Source: Sphagnum compactum (taxonomy: Eukaryota; Bryophyta; Sphagnopsida; Sphagnales). Taken from it: DNA of 64,000 nucleotides. Location of the stretch: positions 7,812,001 to 7,876,000 of the forward strand of contig OZ234500.1 in the NCBI GenBank assembly GCA_965153455.1. The letters are read 5' to 3'. A program made the translations under genes and the position numbers. Below are positions 37,997 to 55,309 of the stretch, one piece after another. Below the pieces are notes generated by a model. The model saw only the letters and a program-made list of their open reading frames with translations. It was not told the DNA's origin and did no database searches. Numbering within the stretch: position 1 is the first letter of the stretch; each line of letters begins with the position of its first letter.

Positions 37997-39470
37997 TCAA
38001 CCATCCTTCACAAAATCCAAAACGCATTGTGCAAGATCACATTGATGGGATCTGTAACCATGGTTTGCATTGTCGAGAATTGATAGGGAATGAGTGGAGA
38101 TCTTCTGAGAAAACTTATAAGCATCCTCTACAGGTACAACCTCATCTTTTGCACCATGAACAGTAAGCACACGGCATTCTTTGGGTATTGCCAAGCATGC
38201 CGCATTCATGTCTGTAGACAATCTATCTTCCAAACTCTCCTTGGTCACTCTGTATTCCACATTCCCAGCTCCATCTTTGATATCCAGAAACCCATCCATT
38301 TCCAGCTTTTGCAGACCTTCCTGCCCTCCTAATCTAGTCATAACCCCTGGGCAACAGAAAGTTGCACAGCATCACATCAAGAGGAATAACACCATATACA
38401 CAACATTCATGTGGGCAAGGACTTACACATTCACAGCAAAGATGCAAAATGTATCAAAGAATGTGAACAAAACGAGATCCATGAAGAAAGAACGAGTTAG
38501 CTAGCAAACAAGAAACATTGCAGGCAACATAATGAAACCCTAAACAGTGCTGGCAACATAGGAGCAAGCAAAGAGAGAGAGAGAGAGAGAGAGAGAGCAA
38601 ACACCAGTTCCACAAAGTAGAACACAACTGCAATGGGAGAGAATGCAGTAATTAAGTGCACATCTGAAGCACAACATGGGGATTGAGTAAGGATCCAGAA
38701 GGTGGAGGAGCAAAGGGATTTGTACCTGCATCCAGAGAGAAGCGGCCACTGATGTTGACGATGTTGGGAACATCATGGTACTTGGATGCGTACAGCACAA
38801 CGCAATTCCCTCCTTTGCTGTGGCCTATGATAGTCTCCACCCTGCGACCCTGAGCTTTCCAGTACTCTATCACCGCCCTCAGATCCTCCACTTCCCTCCA
38901 GTAGTTCCCGTACGCGAACTCCCCTTGGCTCTCTCCGTTGCCTTGGAAATCGAACCGGAATGTGCTCATTCCTGCCTCCACCAGTGCCTTTGACAGACTG
39001 CTCAATGTGCTGCTATCCTTGGACGATCGAAAGCCGTGGCACAAGATGCAAACCTCCTCCTCGCCCTTCCACTTTTCTGCTTCCTCTAGAATCCCTGCCA
39101 GTTCGAGCCCTTGTTTGTTCGGTATCGTCACCCTCCGATACGAACCCGCCATGGCCGCCGAGCAACGGCAAGCAACGGGCCTCACCTCCTCCTCCTCCTT
39201 TCTCTTCTTCTTCTTCTTCGTTCGAGAATGCGAAACGGGGATGAAGCCGGTGAAGAACTTGCAATAGGATGCTATTCCCCTAGGTTGGATCTCTGTACAG
39301 AACTGAAGCGAACAGGACGGATTTGCTCCTCGATTCCTTGGATCCGAACCTGCAACTCTTGGAGTGAATGATTGCACAGAAGATGTAGTTGCAGTGGGAG
39401 TTCGAGATTGGGAGACAAGAGGGGCGAGGGCGATGGCGGCGGCAAAGAAGGAATGATTCAAAGACGTCAT
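37997..39470 (-). CDS. Alpha/beta hydrolase (serine hydrolase, S33-like), two exons
   Basis: Exons on the minus strand are 39470-38726 and 38346-37997, joined by a GT-AG intron, giving 1095 bp (364 aa). The fold marks are in order: HGF oxyanion-hole segment at 145-147, FDFQGNGES, the nucleophile elbow GHSKGG with Ser218, Asp316 in VHGAKDEVVP, and His344 in NANHGY. The catalytic triad is therefore complete. The C-terminal half is close to a widespread, uncharacterised plant family (YRVT.ESL.DRLSTDM, KECRVLTVHG). The substrate is unknown; esterase or lipase-like activity is inferred from the fold only. Residues 1-106 (from MTSLNHSFF, rich in Ser, Thr, Ala and Arg, few acids) look like an organelle transit peptide followed by a Lys/Glu-rich spacer. 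A shorter cytosolic form could start at Met107 (MAGSYRRV). The open frame continues upstream without an ATG. Confidence 0.9.
38571..38597. repeat. GA microsatellite in the hydrolase intron
   Basis: An uninterrupted (AG)n run of about 13 copies within the intron 38347-38725 of the minus-strand hydrolase gene. Confidence 0.9.
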
Positions 39471-40330
39471 CTCGCTACGTGTCTTGCGCTTGTCCTTACC
39501 TCCCGCCAAAGCATGAATGCAACAGCCCAGTGGCCGAGCTTGAAAATATTGCTTTTGGGGTCGATCTCACTGCTCCCCACTAGATCCAAAGAGAAAGATG
39601 ATAACGCCATGATGAGATCGCTCTGGTGGCAAGACGACTCTTCTGCTGAGAAAGAACCAACCAAGATTCGTTTCCCTGCTCTGACGTGGACCGAAACGAA
39701 CACTAGAAGTTGGTGAAAGAGAGATTCTTCTTCGCCCCAAAACCTCCTTCTTGGGCTGCCATAGCCGTTCAGTAGGACAAGGGTTCAGGGTTTAGCGTGA
39801 AACCCTAATCAGACCCAAGTGCATATACATTGCTAACAGGAGAAGTGTTGCGTATGAAAGGTATTCACAGCAGAATGTTGCTGGAAGGAGATACAATTGT
39901 TACTGGTTCTGTCGACCTTTTGTTTTTTTTTTCCTTTCCGGTATAGTATACTAGAACTTGCTGCAGCAGTACTGGCGGCAACCCGGTTCAATTTCAAGTT
40001 TTTCCCTGCTGCGGATACCACAAGCGGCCAATGCACGGGCCCCGCTACACTCGACCAAAGCACCGCTGCTGCACCGCCAGAACAGTAACGCACGCGACAC
40101 AAAAGCAGAAGAAGCTCCAGCCGCAGGACACAGGGAACAGGAGGAGGCCAGCGACAAGGCCTTCATCTCCTGAACTCACCACTCCTCGCGTTCTCACGAA
40201 GTTTTCCATGCGCTGGGATAGCCATAGCCCCTTTAGCTTTTAATGAGCCACCTACGTGGGCTGTGCTTTTCTTAAAAAGCCTCTCTGTGAGGATAACCAG
40301 TCCATTGCAGTGGTTCTATAGGAAACTTTA
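39471..40330 (-). promoter_or_regulatory. GC-rich promoter/5' region of the hydrolase gene
   Basis: Base composition is clearly more GC-rich than the surrounding intergenic DNA, especially 39950-40200. This stretch lies immediately upstream of the minus-strand hydrolase start. It contains open frames in many registers as a result of composition, none with a domain. The exact transcription start cannot be read from the sequence. Confidence 0.45.
39787..39808. promoter_or_regulatory. Inverted pair of telo-box motifs
   Basis: AGGGTTTAG at 39787-39795 and AAACCCTAA at 39800-39808 form an inverted pair separated by four bases, about 320 bp upstream of the hydrolase start. AAACCCTA telo-boxes are known plant promoter elements bound by Myb/Trb-type factors. 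Function here is inferred from position. Confidence 0.45.
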
Positions 40331-40507
40331 ATTACAAAGGGTTGTTACTGGTGATGGTTTTGATTTTGGAGGAAGGTCAGAGTGTGGGACCTTAACTTTT
40401 TTTTAGGGGCTTGTAGGACAGAATGGAACTAGAAGAAAGAGCCAGCATCACAAGAGAGAAAAAATACACATGACAAAAGCAAGTTGCTTTCATTTCGTGA
40501 TTTAAGT

Positions 40508-40524
40508 TTAGGGTTTAGGGTTTG
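40508..40524. repeat. Short interstitial telomere-like repeat
   Basis: GTTTAGGGTTTAGGGTTTG: two and a half copies of the plant telomere unit in intergenic DNA. Confidence 0.6.
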
Positions 40525-41089
40525 TTTGTTAATTAGTGTGTATAGTCATGGTAGGCCTTGTAGTTTCATCATTGTTAAAGTGTCCATAGGTATCATAGCA
40601 GGATTTCGATATCATGATGATTTGTATGGATCGTCATGAAACATCTTCGACCCTTCATTCGATGACTCCCATTGTGTCCACTTTGCTTCATCTAGTCTCT
40701 TTAGTTTCACCTAGTTCGTTTTCACATTCCACACCTTGTCTACTTCATCAGCCACAGGTTAATCCTTAATCATCTGTACCCAAACCAAGTGCCCATCCAT
40801 CCCATAAGCAGCATCTGCATGTTCTTTGTCTTGGTTGTGGTCACTTATACGTAGCAGGAATAGGTTTAACACGTCACTAGACATCATGCACCACAAAAAA
40901 ACCAGTCATTAGCTTCCAAGGTGCCTATGCCTTTGACATTATCGTTTTCTCTTCCTTTTTTGGCTTGGACATGAATTACCTCATTGGATATCATCAATGT
41001 TTTTCATCTTAGTTTATCACGCCCCCAATCATATCATCATATTCCATATGTTGTCATATGTTGTCACGGATGCTAATGTCATGGAATTC

Positions 41090-41620
41090 ATTCATTTGAA
41101 TATTCATCCATGTATTTAACTTTTAATTTAGTTTACTTCACTCTTAATTAACTTTTAGTTAAGTTTTAGTTCACTTCCACTTAACTCGTAATTCATTTCC
41201 AATTGACTTTTAGTTCATTTTAGTTAAGTCTTAATTAAATTCTAATTAACTTCGAATTAACTCCCAGTCAACTTTGAATTAAGTCCTAATTAAACCCAAT
41301 TAACTCAAGGTTAACTCCCAATCAATTTTGAACTAAATCCTAGTTAACTCAAGGTTAACTCCCAGTCAACTTTGAGTTAAGTCCCAATTAATTCAAGGTT
41401 AACTCCCAATCAACTTTGAGCTAAGTCTTAGTTAATTCAAGGTTAACTCCTAGTTGACTTGTAGTTAACTCCCAATCAACTTTAAATTAAGTCCCAATTA
41501 AGTCCTAGTTAATTCAACATTAATTCAAGGTTAACTCTCAGTTGACTTTTAACTAACTCTTAATTAGCTTTTAGTTAAGTTTCAATTAACTCATAGTTGA
41601 CTTTCAAATTAAGAAGGTTT
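41090..41620. repeat. Degenerate tandem repeat with a 44-bp period
   Basis: The block caaggttaactcc starts at 41306, 41350, 41394 and 41438, an exact 44-bp spacing. More diverged copies (variants of taattaacttttagttaag) extend on both sides from about 41100 to 41610. It lies just before a stretch with gggtataaatgg (41692) and aataaag (41803), and before the reverse transcriptase relic, so it may be part of that element's 5' region. Confidence 0.75.
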
Positions 41621-42189
41621 TTAAAAAGTTTTTTTATTTGATGCACACATAGAAACCTTCTTGAAAGCTTCCTTGAGTTAGGTCCCCAAAAGGGTATAAA
41701 TGGAAGTAGGGCCTCTCATTTCCTTAAGTCTATTCAACATTAATCTTAAACACGATCTTGCACCATAGCCTTGTTATGTTCATATTTGCATATGTTAACA
41801 TAATAAAGATTCATTTTCATGTTGTTTTGCACATCTCGTGTTCTTGTTCTTAGTTCATATGTTTTTATTTTTGAATCACGTAATTTTATCTTGTTCCTTG
41901 TTTGAAAGTTAGACTTAAACCTTTCCTTTAACCTTTGTTTTTGTGATTCTTCATGTCCTTAACATATGTTTTTTGTGTCGAGGTTCAACATGTTTTGTGC
42001 ATCCTTTTAGTTCGGTTAGCCATCGATCCATCTAACATCACAGCTTGACATGCATTTTTGTTTTTCCATTCCTGGTGTTTATCATTTCTACCACGGAGTA
42101 GTGAGAAAGGCCACCAAGAGACCCATGCTTATTTGCATCGATACATGACAAGGGACTAGAAGACATTATAAAATGAACATACAATTAAA

Positions 42190-44800
42190 ACATAAGTGTT
42201 GGCTTCCCAAAGATCTTTAAAGATGGCACTAGATCTTACTCCACTTCCATTAGCACGATTGCATCGCACATGAACACTTGCTCATGTAAAGGAATATGTT
42301 CACGTAGTGCGTGCATTGGCCCCCAACACTCTTGTAACCCGATTAGCTGAGACCATTGCGGTTCTTTGCCATCTTCATCCATTGGCTTAAGTTGACCTCC
42401 CCCCATTTGTTGATCATTTTCATCTAGAGATGGATTTTGTTTTGAATATATAAACATTTATTTTTGTTTTGATGTGTTCACCACGTCTTTCATCTGGCGG
42501 TCCTTCAAGTATGGTGTATGAACCTTTGTGAGATTGTTTTGTTTTTTCTGACTCTATTAGTGGTTTTGATTTATTTTTAAAAATATGTGGCCACATTATT
42601 CGTGGTCATGTTCCTCCATCAATATCATGCCTATTTGTTACATTGCAATTATTGGCTTTGGAAAAACAAGTCAGAGGCATTCGACCCATTGTGATTAAAG
42701 AGGTGATTTATCGGTTAGTCGCCCGCACACTAGTTATTTAGTTCAAAAATACATTTGCAAATTTTTTTAATCCACACCAATTTGAGGTGGCAACACCAAG
42801 CAAGTGCGAAATAGTGGTTCATGGGGTTAGACTTATATTTGATTTACATCCAAACTAAGTGGTATTACATATGGATGTTTGAAACACATTTAATTTAATA
42901 TTTCAAATAGCCATTTTTCAAGAGTTACGATTTTGTATTTTGGATCAGCTTTTCCCATTTATTCGTTAGTTTTACATACACCCATCTCCATTATATTTCT
43001 CGAAGGTTTTTAAACACGAAGATCTCATAGTCATTTCATCCAAGTTTGGTACACAATGGGGGATCCTTTGGGAGGAGTGTTGTTTGCACTGACTCATCTT
43101 CACGTTTTCCGTCCTATTGTAGCAATTCACCTTGTGTTTTTCTTTCGTTGGTAGATGATACACACATAGTTGGTCTTATTTCGGATGTAGTACTTGTTTT
43201 TATTTATTATAAGAGGAGTTTGGAGCATTAAGACTTTTAGTGTAGCTGGCGAATTGTGTAGTTTGGTCTCCACAGGGGTTAGACCAATTTATATCATTCC
43301 CTTTAAGTTTTTTTGCACTTGAGTTCAGTCTTCATATTTTAAGCGTTTTAGTGGATTATTTGCCATTTGTGGACTCCTTCGTTTTATAGGCTTTCAAAAA
43401 GGACCTTAACACGATCATTAACCTTCTTATGTTTGCAAATCTTCAAGTAGCTTTTGTGATGCTTTCATTTTGTTATGCCCAATGGTCGGGCTACCTATAG
43501 CGTATTGTATTTCCATCACCAAGTACTTTACAACGTTATACCGAGTTTGATGTTCGTACCATAGCTATGTTGAAATAGCTATTAGGGTTAGGATCCTTTG
43601 GCACCATAATGGGCCATTTAGCTTATCGTCAAGTCATACTTATTGTTTCTTAGGGGGGTTAGGCCTTTCCTTAGTGGTCCAACGTGTTGCCCCCGCCTTC
43701 TTAAGAAATTGGGCTTTGATTCCTCTTACAATAGTTTTTCGTTTCCAACAGGATGATCACCTTATTTTTCTTGATGTGGTGGCACATGTAGAGATTGATA
43801 TTTATCCCTTTTAAATAACATTATGGGATATTCGTGCAATGTTACTTGAGGTAATCTAATCACATGTCTTGCCCTTTGAGAGTTTAGTGGTGTAATCTTA
43901 TTTTCAAATGTAGTTTTCCTTAATGAACCAACTACACGAGTAGGAATTTATTTCGCTTCTAGCATATGTTCTTCAAGATGTTGTGTGAACATGTTTTCGC
44001 TCCTGTGTAGGTCTAATAATTGGGGCTTGGTTATTAACTCGGCCTAACACCCTTTCATTTCGTTTGTTTTCGCCCATTTTCTTACAACACTATGTATTTG
44101 TCTTGATATACCACATCCTATGGTCCCACATTTTTCACAATGTTAGTGTGGGCATACCATCGATGATTTGAGTATCCATTTGCTACATTGTTTGTGTAGG
44201 AGTGAACGCACTATAGCCCATGATATGTTTCAAAATACCATTTGCAACCATCACATTTGGGAGTGGAACTCACGTACAAAGAGAGGTTTCCCACCTTTCC
44301 CCCTGCCATACACGGAGATGAATGGATATTGTTATCATCAGAGATGGTTTTTGAACATTGATGGATGTTTTCATTATCAATCTGACTTGTATATGATTTG
44401 GTGCAACATGCTTCGATGACAACAATGCATGCATCAATAATTGCCGCTCAAAACAAGGCACGATCCTACACAGAGCGAATGTCAAGAAATGATTTCATTC
44501 CCCTTGCCATAGAAACCTACAATTGTTTCCATTCTCATTTTGATTACTTTTTGACTTTTTGTGTACATGCCACTATAGTTCACCATTAACAAACCTCCTT
44601 ATACCTTTAATGCTTATATCTTATTATAGGCAACGAGTGTTGATAACCCTTTAACATGCACAAGTCATTGCAATTCTTCAACAAGCTACCACACTTAGTC
44701 ACAATTCTTCATCTTTTCCACACATACCAGTTAGTGTGCCTCCATCGCTAACCGATTTGTGGTAGAGGATGCCCTTAACATTACGTCTTTCACTTCAATC
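42190..44800 (+). pseudogene. Relic of a LINE-like reverse transcriptase
   Basis: Plus-strand frames give, in order, a segment near LSSGGPSSMVYE (about 42493), LLALEKQVRGIRPIVIKEVI followed by YRLVARTL (from about 42650), HQFEVATPSKCEIVVHGVRL, and FQELR..LDQLFPFIR (about 42920). These are followed by FGTQWG../PLGGVLFALTHLHVF (about 43050), LVDDTHIVG (about 43150), SPQGL, LPMF.DLQVAFVM, FIPLAIETYNCFHSHFD (about 44500) and PPSLTDLW-like remnants. The G-T-x-x-GDPLGG box and the x-x-DD box are reverse transcriptase motifs of the non-LTR type. Stops and frameshifts break it throughout. The family is one I associate with plant genomes; I cannot name it. Confidence 0.7.
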
Positions 44801-45059
44801 TATTGTTGTGATTGTTTTGGTTCTCCTTTCATGTGTTTACATTTGCTAAGACATGCTTTGTACTTTTTGTTGATAGATTTCCATCCTTGTTTATATATAT
44901 ATACATGGTTTTCTCCTCTTTTTACAATGTGTTTAATTTGAGACATTGAGCACACACGTTGTGGTTTAGTGTGTAGAGTTTGGGTGGCTCTTCTGATGAG
45001 GAGTACAGAACGTCCTCTGCATTTTTGACACCAAACTCTCAATTTATGTGTAAGCACCT

Positions 45060-45800
45060 TTCATGCCAGCTCTACGTCTCCTAGATCTCACTCCTCCGAA
45101 TGATAAGAAGAAGAAGAAGCTTGTTGGAGTTCTAATGCAGTTTGGATTACAGCAATCACATTTTTGGCAGCATTGGCAAGCGAACACACCAAGGATAAGG
45201 CAGGTAGGAAGAAGGTGCCTTCTGTGTCATCCTTAGTATGCATGTTTTTTACGAAGTCTGGAAAGAAAGGATCATGGTCTTTTTTGTTTGTGATCAATTT
45301 GGCCTTGCAAATGGGATTTTGGGCAATGTGGCATGTAAAGGTGCTAAACCAGTTGGGATCTTTTTCTTGAGTTTGCAGGTTCTGGATCTCCCATTGTGGA
45401 AACAAAAAAGTTGATAGGTAAAACATGTTCACCCAAATTCTTCACACATTGTTCATCGTTTGTGTTGCTCAAGCACTCAGGATACAGTTCTCTTCACTTA
45501 CAGACTAAGCACACTATGGCTTACACTCAACGAAAAAAGCATGTTTTGGGTCTAGCTGGAAGAAGGTTTTGGAAGTGACAGTCTCTTGTTGTGCCTACAG
45601 CAGGCAAGGTTGATGACATAGTTGTGCTCATGGGGAATGTGGTGATTGCTGAAGCTATACTGAGACCAATTCCAAGGGCAGCATCCGCATGTCTGGTTGA
45701 CTCGTCTCTTGACACTCCAGCAGCCATCAGATGTGGAGCTAGCAAGCAACAACGAGTTTGCAGCTGACCTCTCCCTGATCAATTTCCAGAAGGTTTAGAT
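45060..45800. other. Possible gene remnant, unrecognised
   Basis: Composition is closer to coding DNA than its surroundings. A minus-strand frame at 45432-45088 begins with ATG (114 codons) and has a low-complexity Ser/Glu end. Plus- and minus-strand frames at 45527-45782 are also long. None shows a domain I know, and I could not build a splice model. It could be a non-coding transcript, a decayed gene or the 3' end of the neighbouring retroelement. Confidence 0.25.
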
Positions 45801-46143
45801 TACGAAGTTGGCATAATCTAATCCTCTAATCTACGGCAATTGTATAGTTTCAGATGCCTTCTAGTCCTTTCTACATAACCCATAAGCAAAATACAACTGC
45901 ATTTGAGTCAATTCTCAGCAATTACAGAAGGAGCACAACACCAAGCATCTCCTCTGTTCCGGTCTCTTGTAGGGATTGCCTCTCCACACATAATATAAGC
46001 AAAGAGTTTTCATCACAAATACTTCAACAACTCAGGATGATGATGTTCCTTACAGGGATCTGGAGCCTCCATTTATATTCTCACATTACAATTTCATGGC
46101 CCCCCCCCCATGACATATAGCATAATGTGAAGACCTTGTCAGC

Positions 46144-46181
46144 GGGCCTTGCATTTTACAAAACACCACCATGCAAGGCCC
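46144..46181. repeat. Perfect 10-bp inverted repeat
   Basis: GGGCCTTGCA at 46144-46153 and TGCAAGGCCC at 46172-46181 can form a hairpin with an 18-base loop. A second hairpin follows within 75 bp. Confidence 0.7.
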
Positions 46182-46252
46182 TCCTGCTCACTTGGCAGCA
46201 AATTATTTGCTTGCTTTACAAGTGGGAAGACCTGCCTCAGTCATTACGTTGG

Positions 46253-46278
46253 GTAATGCCCTGGCAGTAGGGCATTAC
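46253..46278. repeat. Perfect 9-bp inverted repeat with 8-base loop
   Basis: GTAATGCCC (46253-46261) and GGGCATTAC (46270-46278) enclose an 8-base loop. It may be an RNA hairpin or an internal part of a small foldback element together with the hairpin at 46144. Confidence 0.65.
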
Positions 46279-46879
46279 ACCCCAAATCTTCGGCTCCACC
46301 TTCAGTTCACGGGCAGTAAGGGCTGCAAAGGCCCTACACTTTCAAACACCAGAACTTGAGGTTCTTTGATGTCCAAAATTTCAAAACCTAGAACCAGAGG
46401 TTGTCTTTGAAAAACCAAAAAACCACCCAACACTGGAAAAAGTCTTGTCTCACATTCCACCCATTGGGAAGTACCTTACATGTATACAGGCATATGTAGA
46501 CAAACTCATTTGCAATGGAACTCTTCTGGTTGGTTATGCATAATTCCAGGTTTACGGTTTTTGAAATCCTTCACAATTGAGAGTAGAGTATTTGGATTAG
46601 TTTGTAATTTGGGTAACTAAATTCAACCCGCGGGAGTGATGTTCCAGAGGGCCTCTCTTTGGGTACTTTTTCTCAAGTGTTTTTACTTTTTGTCTTTGCT
46701 GTTTGCAAATTCTGGGGATTTGAGTTTCAACAAGGAATTGAAAGAGAAAAAGAGAGCCATGAATGAAAGGGGTGATTGAGATCAAGACATGAATGATGAG
46801 GAATCATCTGCAAGCTGTTGGGTGAGAAGAAGCCAATTTACAATGAACATCACAGGCTGTGGTGTTGTTTTTTTTTTTT

Positions 46880-47030
46880 AAAATTTTTTTGTTGGCAATT
46901 TTGTGCTATAGCCAAAGTGGCAATGATCAACAGGAAGATTTAGCCAAATTTGGCTACAAGCTAAAATATGAAACTACAATTTAAAACCATCCTTCTATAT
47001 TGTTGGCTACATTACTTGAACCATGTATCG
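46880..47030 (+). repeat. Dispersed repeat, second copy
   Basis: Partner of 29910-30060: the same T-rich start, tagccaaagtggcaatgatc, gatttagccaaatttggctac, and a cttctatattgttggctac end. It includes the 16-bp palindrome TAGCCAAATTTGGCTA. Confidence 0.55.
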
Positions 47031-47266
47031 AAATAATTTTTGGCTACCTTTTGTTTTCAGCATTTCAATCAATTTCCACCATTCCAGAATTATTGCACAC
47101 CACTGATATAAACTAATTGTCTACTTCAGTCCCCACTTATTTTTTCATTCAATGACACATGATTGCCAGCAGAAGCTTGAACAACTCTATAATGTAGTAG
47201 TACCTATTTGTGTACCTATATGGGTGAAAAAAAAATGCACTAGGTAAGCAACATAAGGACTAAGGA

Positions 47267-47292
47267 CCTCCTCCTCCTCCTCCTCCTCCTCT
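47267..47292. repeat. CTC trinucleotide microsatellite
   Basis: A run of about eight CTC units between intergenic sequence and the region upstream of the pyrophosphorylase gene. Confidence 0.9.
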
Positions 47293-48419
47293 TCCTTATT
47301 GCACTAGCTACAAGGAAAAGAATCAAAGACACAACATTCTCAAAAAATAGTCTGATGGTGTACACTGAACTAGGGCTAGAGAGCTTCTCTTTTGTAAGTT
47401 AGGCTACTAAGTGATTGGAAAAAGCAAAGACAACTTCCAACAAAAGTAAGGTCAGTAGTAGTAAAATTGTCAGAGCATAATTCAGAGTACCTTTGCTTTG
47501 ATACCCATTCTGAATTTTTAAAACTAAAGACAATAATTTTTAAAAGCAAATTGATATGTACCTAATAGTGGGACTAAAGCAAAAATTATTGGGAAATCTC
47601 TCTCTCTCCCCTGGGATTTAAGCCAAAAAATTTGATCTGAAAAAGCCAAGAAAAATCAAGATGGGGATTATTTATTTATTAAGCTATAAATTGTGTTTGG
47701 ATCCTAAAAGTCCAAGCAAAATCACTACTACTTTGATGAACCAAAAAGTTGTAACAAATCAAACAATTGCAAGAAATTCATGATGCAAAAAACTAACTCA
47801 CCAACCAAGCATGTGCTTGACAACTACTATCAACAATTCAATCAACAACAACATCAAATAATGAAGTGTGATAATTATGTGTTTGAGTGTTGGGAGTTCT
47901 ATTTGTCAGTGGGTGCCCACCCCTATCTTCAAAAAAATTAATTTATTATTATTATTTTTTTTGGGTGAGTAGTCAAACATAAAATTTGATTTTTTTTTAT
48001 TGGCAATATTTTTGCTATATTGCAAAGGTCATTTTTCAGGGTAGATTGTGTTTTGTCCAGCAAAAATACACCACTTTTGTGAAATCAAAAATTGAAAAAA
48101 ATGAAATGAAAAGCAAAAGAAACCCATCAACCATCAACATTTCAATGTCCAATAACTACTTTATTTTAAAGATTTTATGCCAAAATATATATTTTTCCTG
48201 AATTTTCCTTTTTTCTTTTAAACCTCTCCAAATTCCTTCCAAAAAAAAAATTTCTTTGATTTCTTTTGTTTTTTTTTTGGGAAAATTTCAACATTTTCTG
48301 AAAATAGTATAATTTAGTGTCAAAGCTGCCAAGGTAGGTACTCTGGTTAAAGAAAGAGGGAAAAACAGAGTCTACATACCATGGCAAGAATTGAAACCCA
48401 ACAGAAGAATCTTCACCAT

Positions 48420-48690
48420 CCATCCTAATGCAAAGATTCATCCAAGTGGTGCAATATGTGACCGGTCAGAGATTTCAATAGTTCATCCAAATGGCACATG
48501 CGACGGTCGGTCGGTCGGTCGGTCAAGCTTCTCAAAGTTCATCGACGTGGATCCATCCGACAGCCAGAGTTTTCATCCAGTGGATGCAACCGACAGTCAG
48601 AGTTTTCATCTATGTGGATGCATCCGAGGGTCAGATTTTTTCGTCCAAATGGATGCATCCGATCTGATAGTGAGAGTTTTCATCCATGTG
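48420..48690. repeat. Degenerate 33-41-bp tandem repeat upstream of UGPase
   Basis: Variants of a block made of tcagagttttcatcca followed by gtggatgcatccga recur about seven times, with landmarks at about 48429, 48464, 48524, 48565, 48598, 48631 and 48672. They lie within the probable promoter/5' untranslated region of the pyrophosphorylase gene. A (GGTC) run of about five copies, 48504-48524, interrupts it. Confidence 0.7.
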
Positions 48691-48849
48691 AGAGCCACCC
48701 CTGCTTGCTGTTGCACACCCTTTTTATTGTCGCGCTTTTCCTTCGTTGCTTTTGTGCTCGTTCTGCTGCTGCACGCTGTTTGCTCTTTTGTAGCGTTCTC
48801 CATCGCTGCGCAATTCGCGCGCTTTCCTGCCGCTGCCATTTCTGTTTCC

Positions 48850-55309
<6,460 letters not shown>

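Noticed and set aside
39471-39509. Longer hydrolase N-terminus beginning at a TTG codon
   Set aside because: The first in-frame ATG at 39470 also begins a sequence with transit-peptide character.
39897-40243. Several overlapping frames in both strands upstream of the hydrolase
   Set aside because: High GC content removes stops in all frames; the translations are low-complexity and lack domains.
41090-41830. Long terminal repeat with TATA box and polyadenylation signal
   Set aside because: Motifs are suggestive, but no second matching copy or primer-binding site was found, so an LTR cannot be claimed.
48391-48648. Open frame extending further upstream of UGPase, starting at a TTG codon
   Set aside because: No ATG lies in this part; it is made of degenerate tandem repeats and is most likely promoter or leader. 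Only the ATG at 48649 is worth testing.
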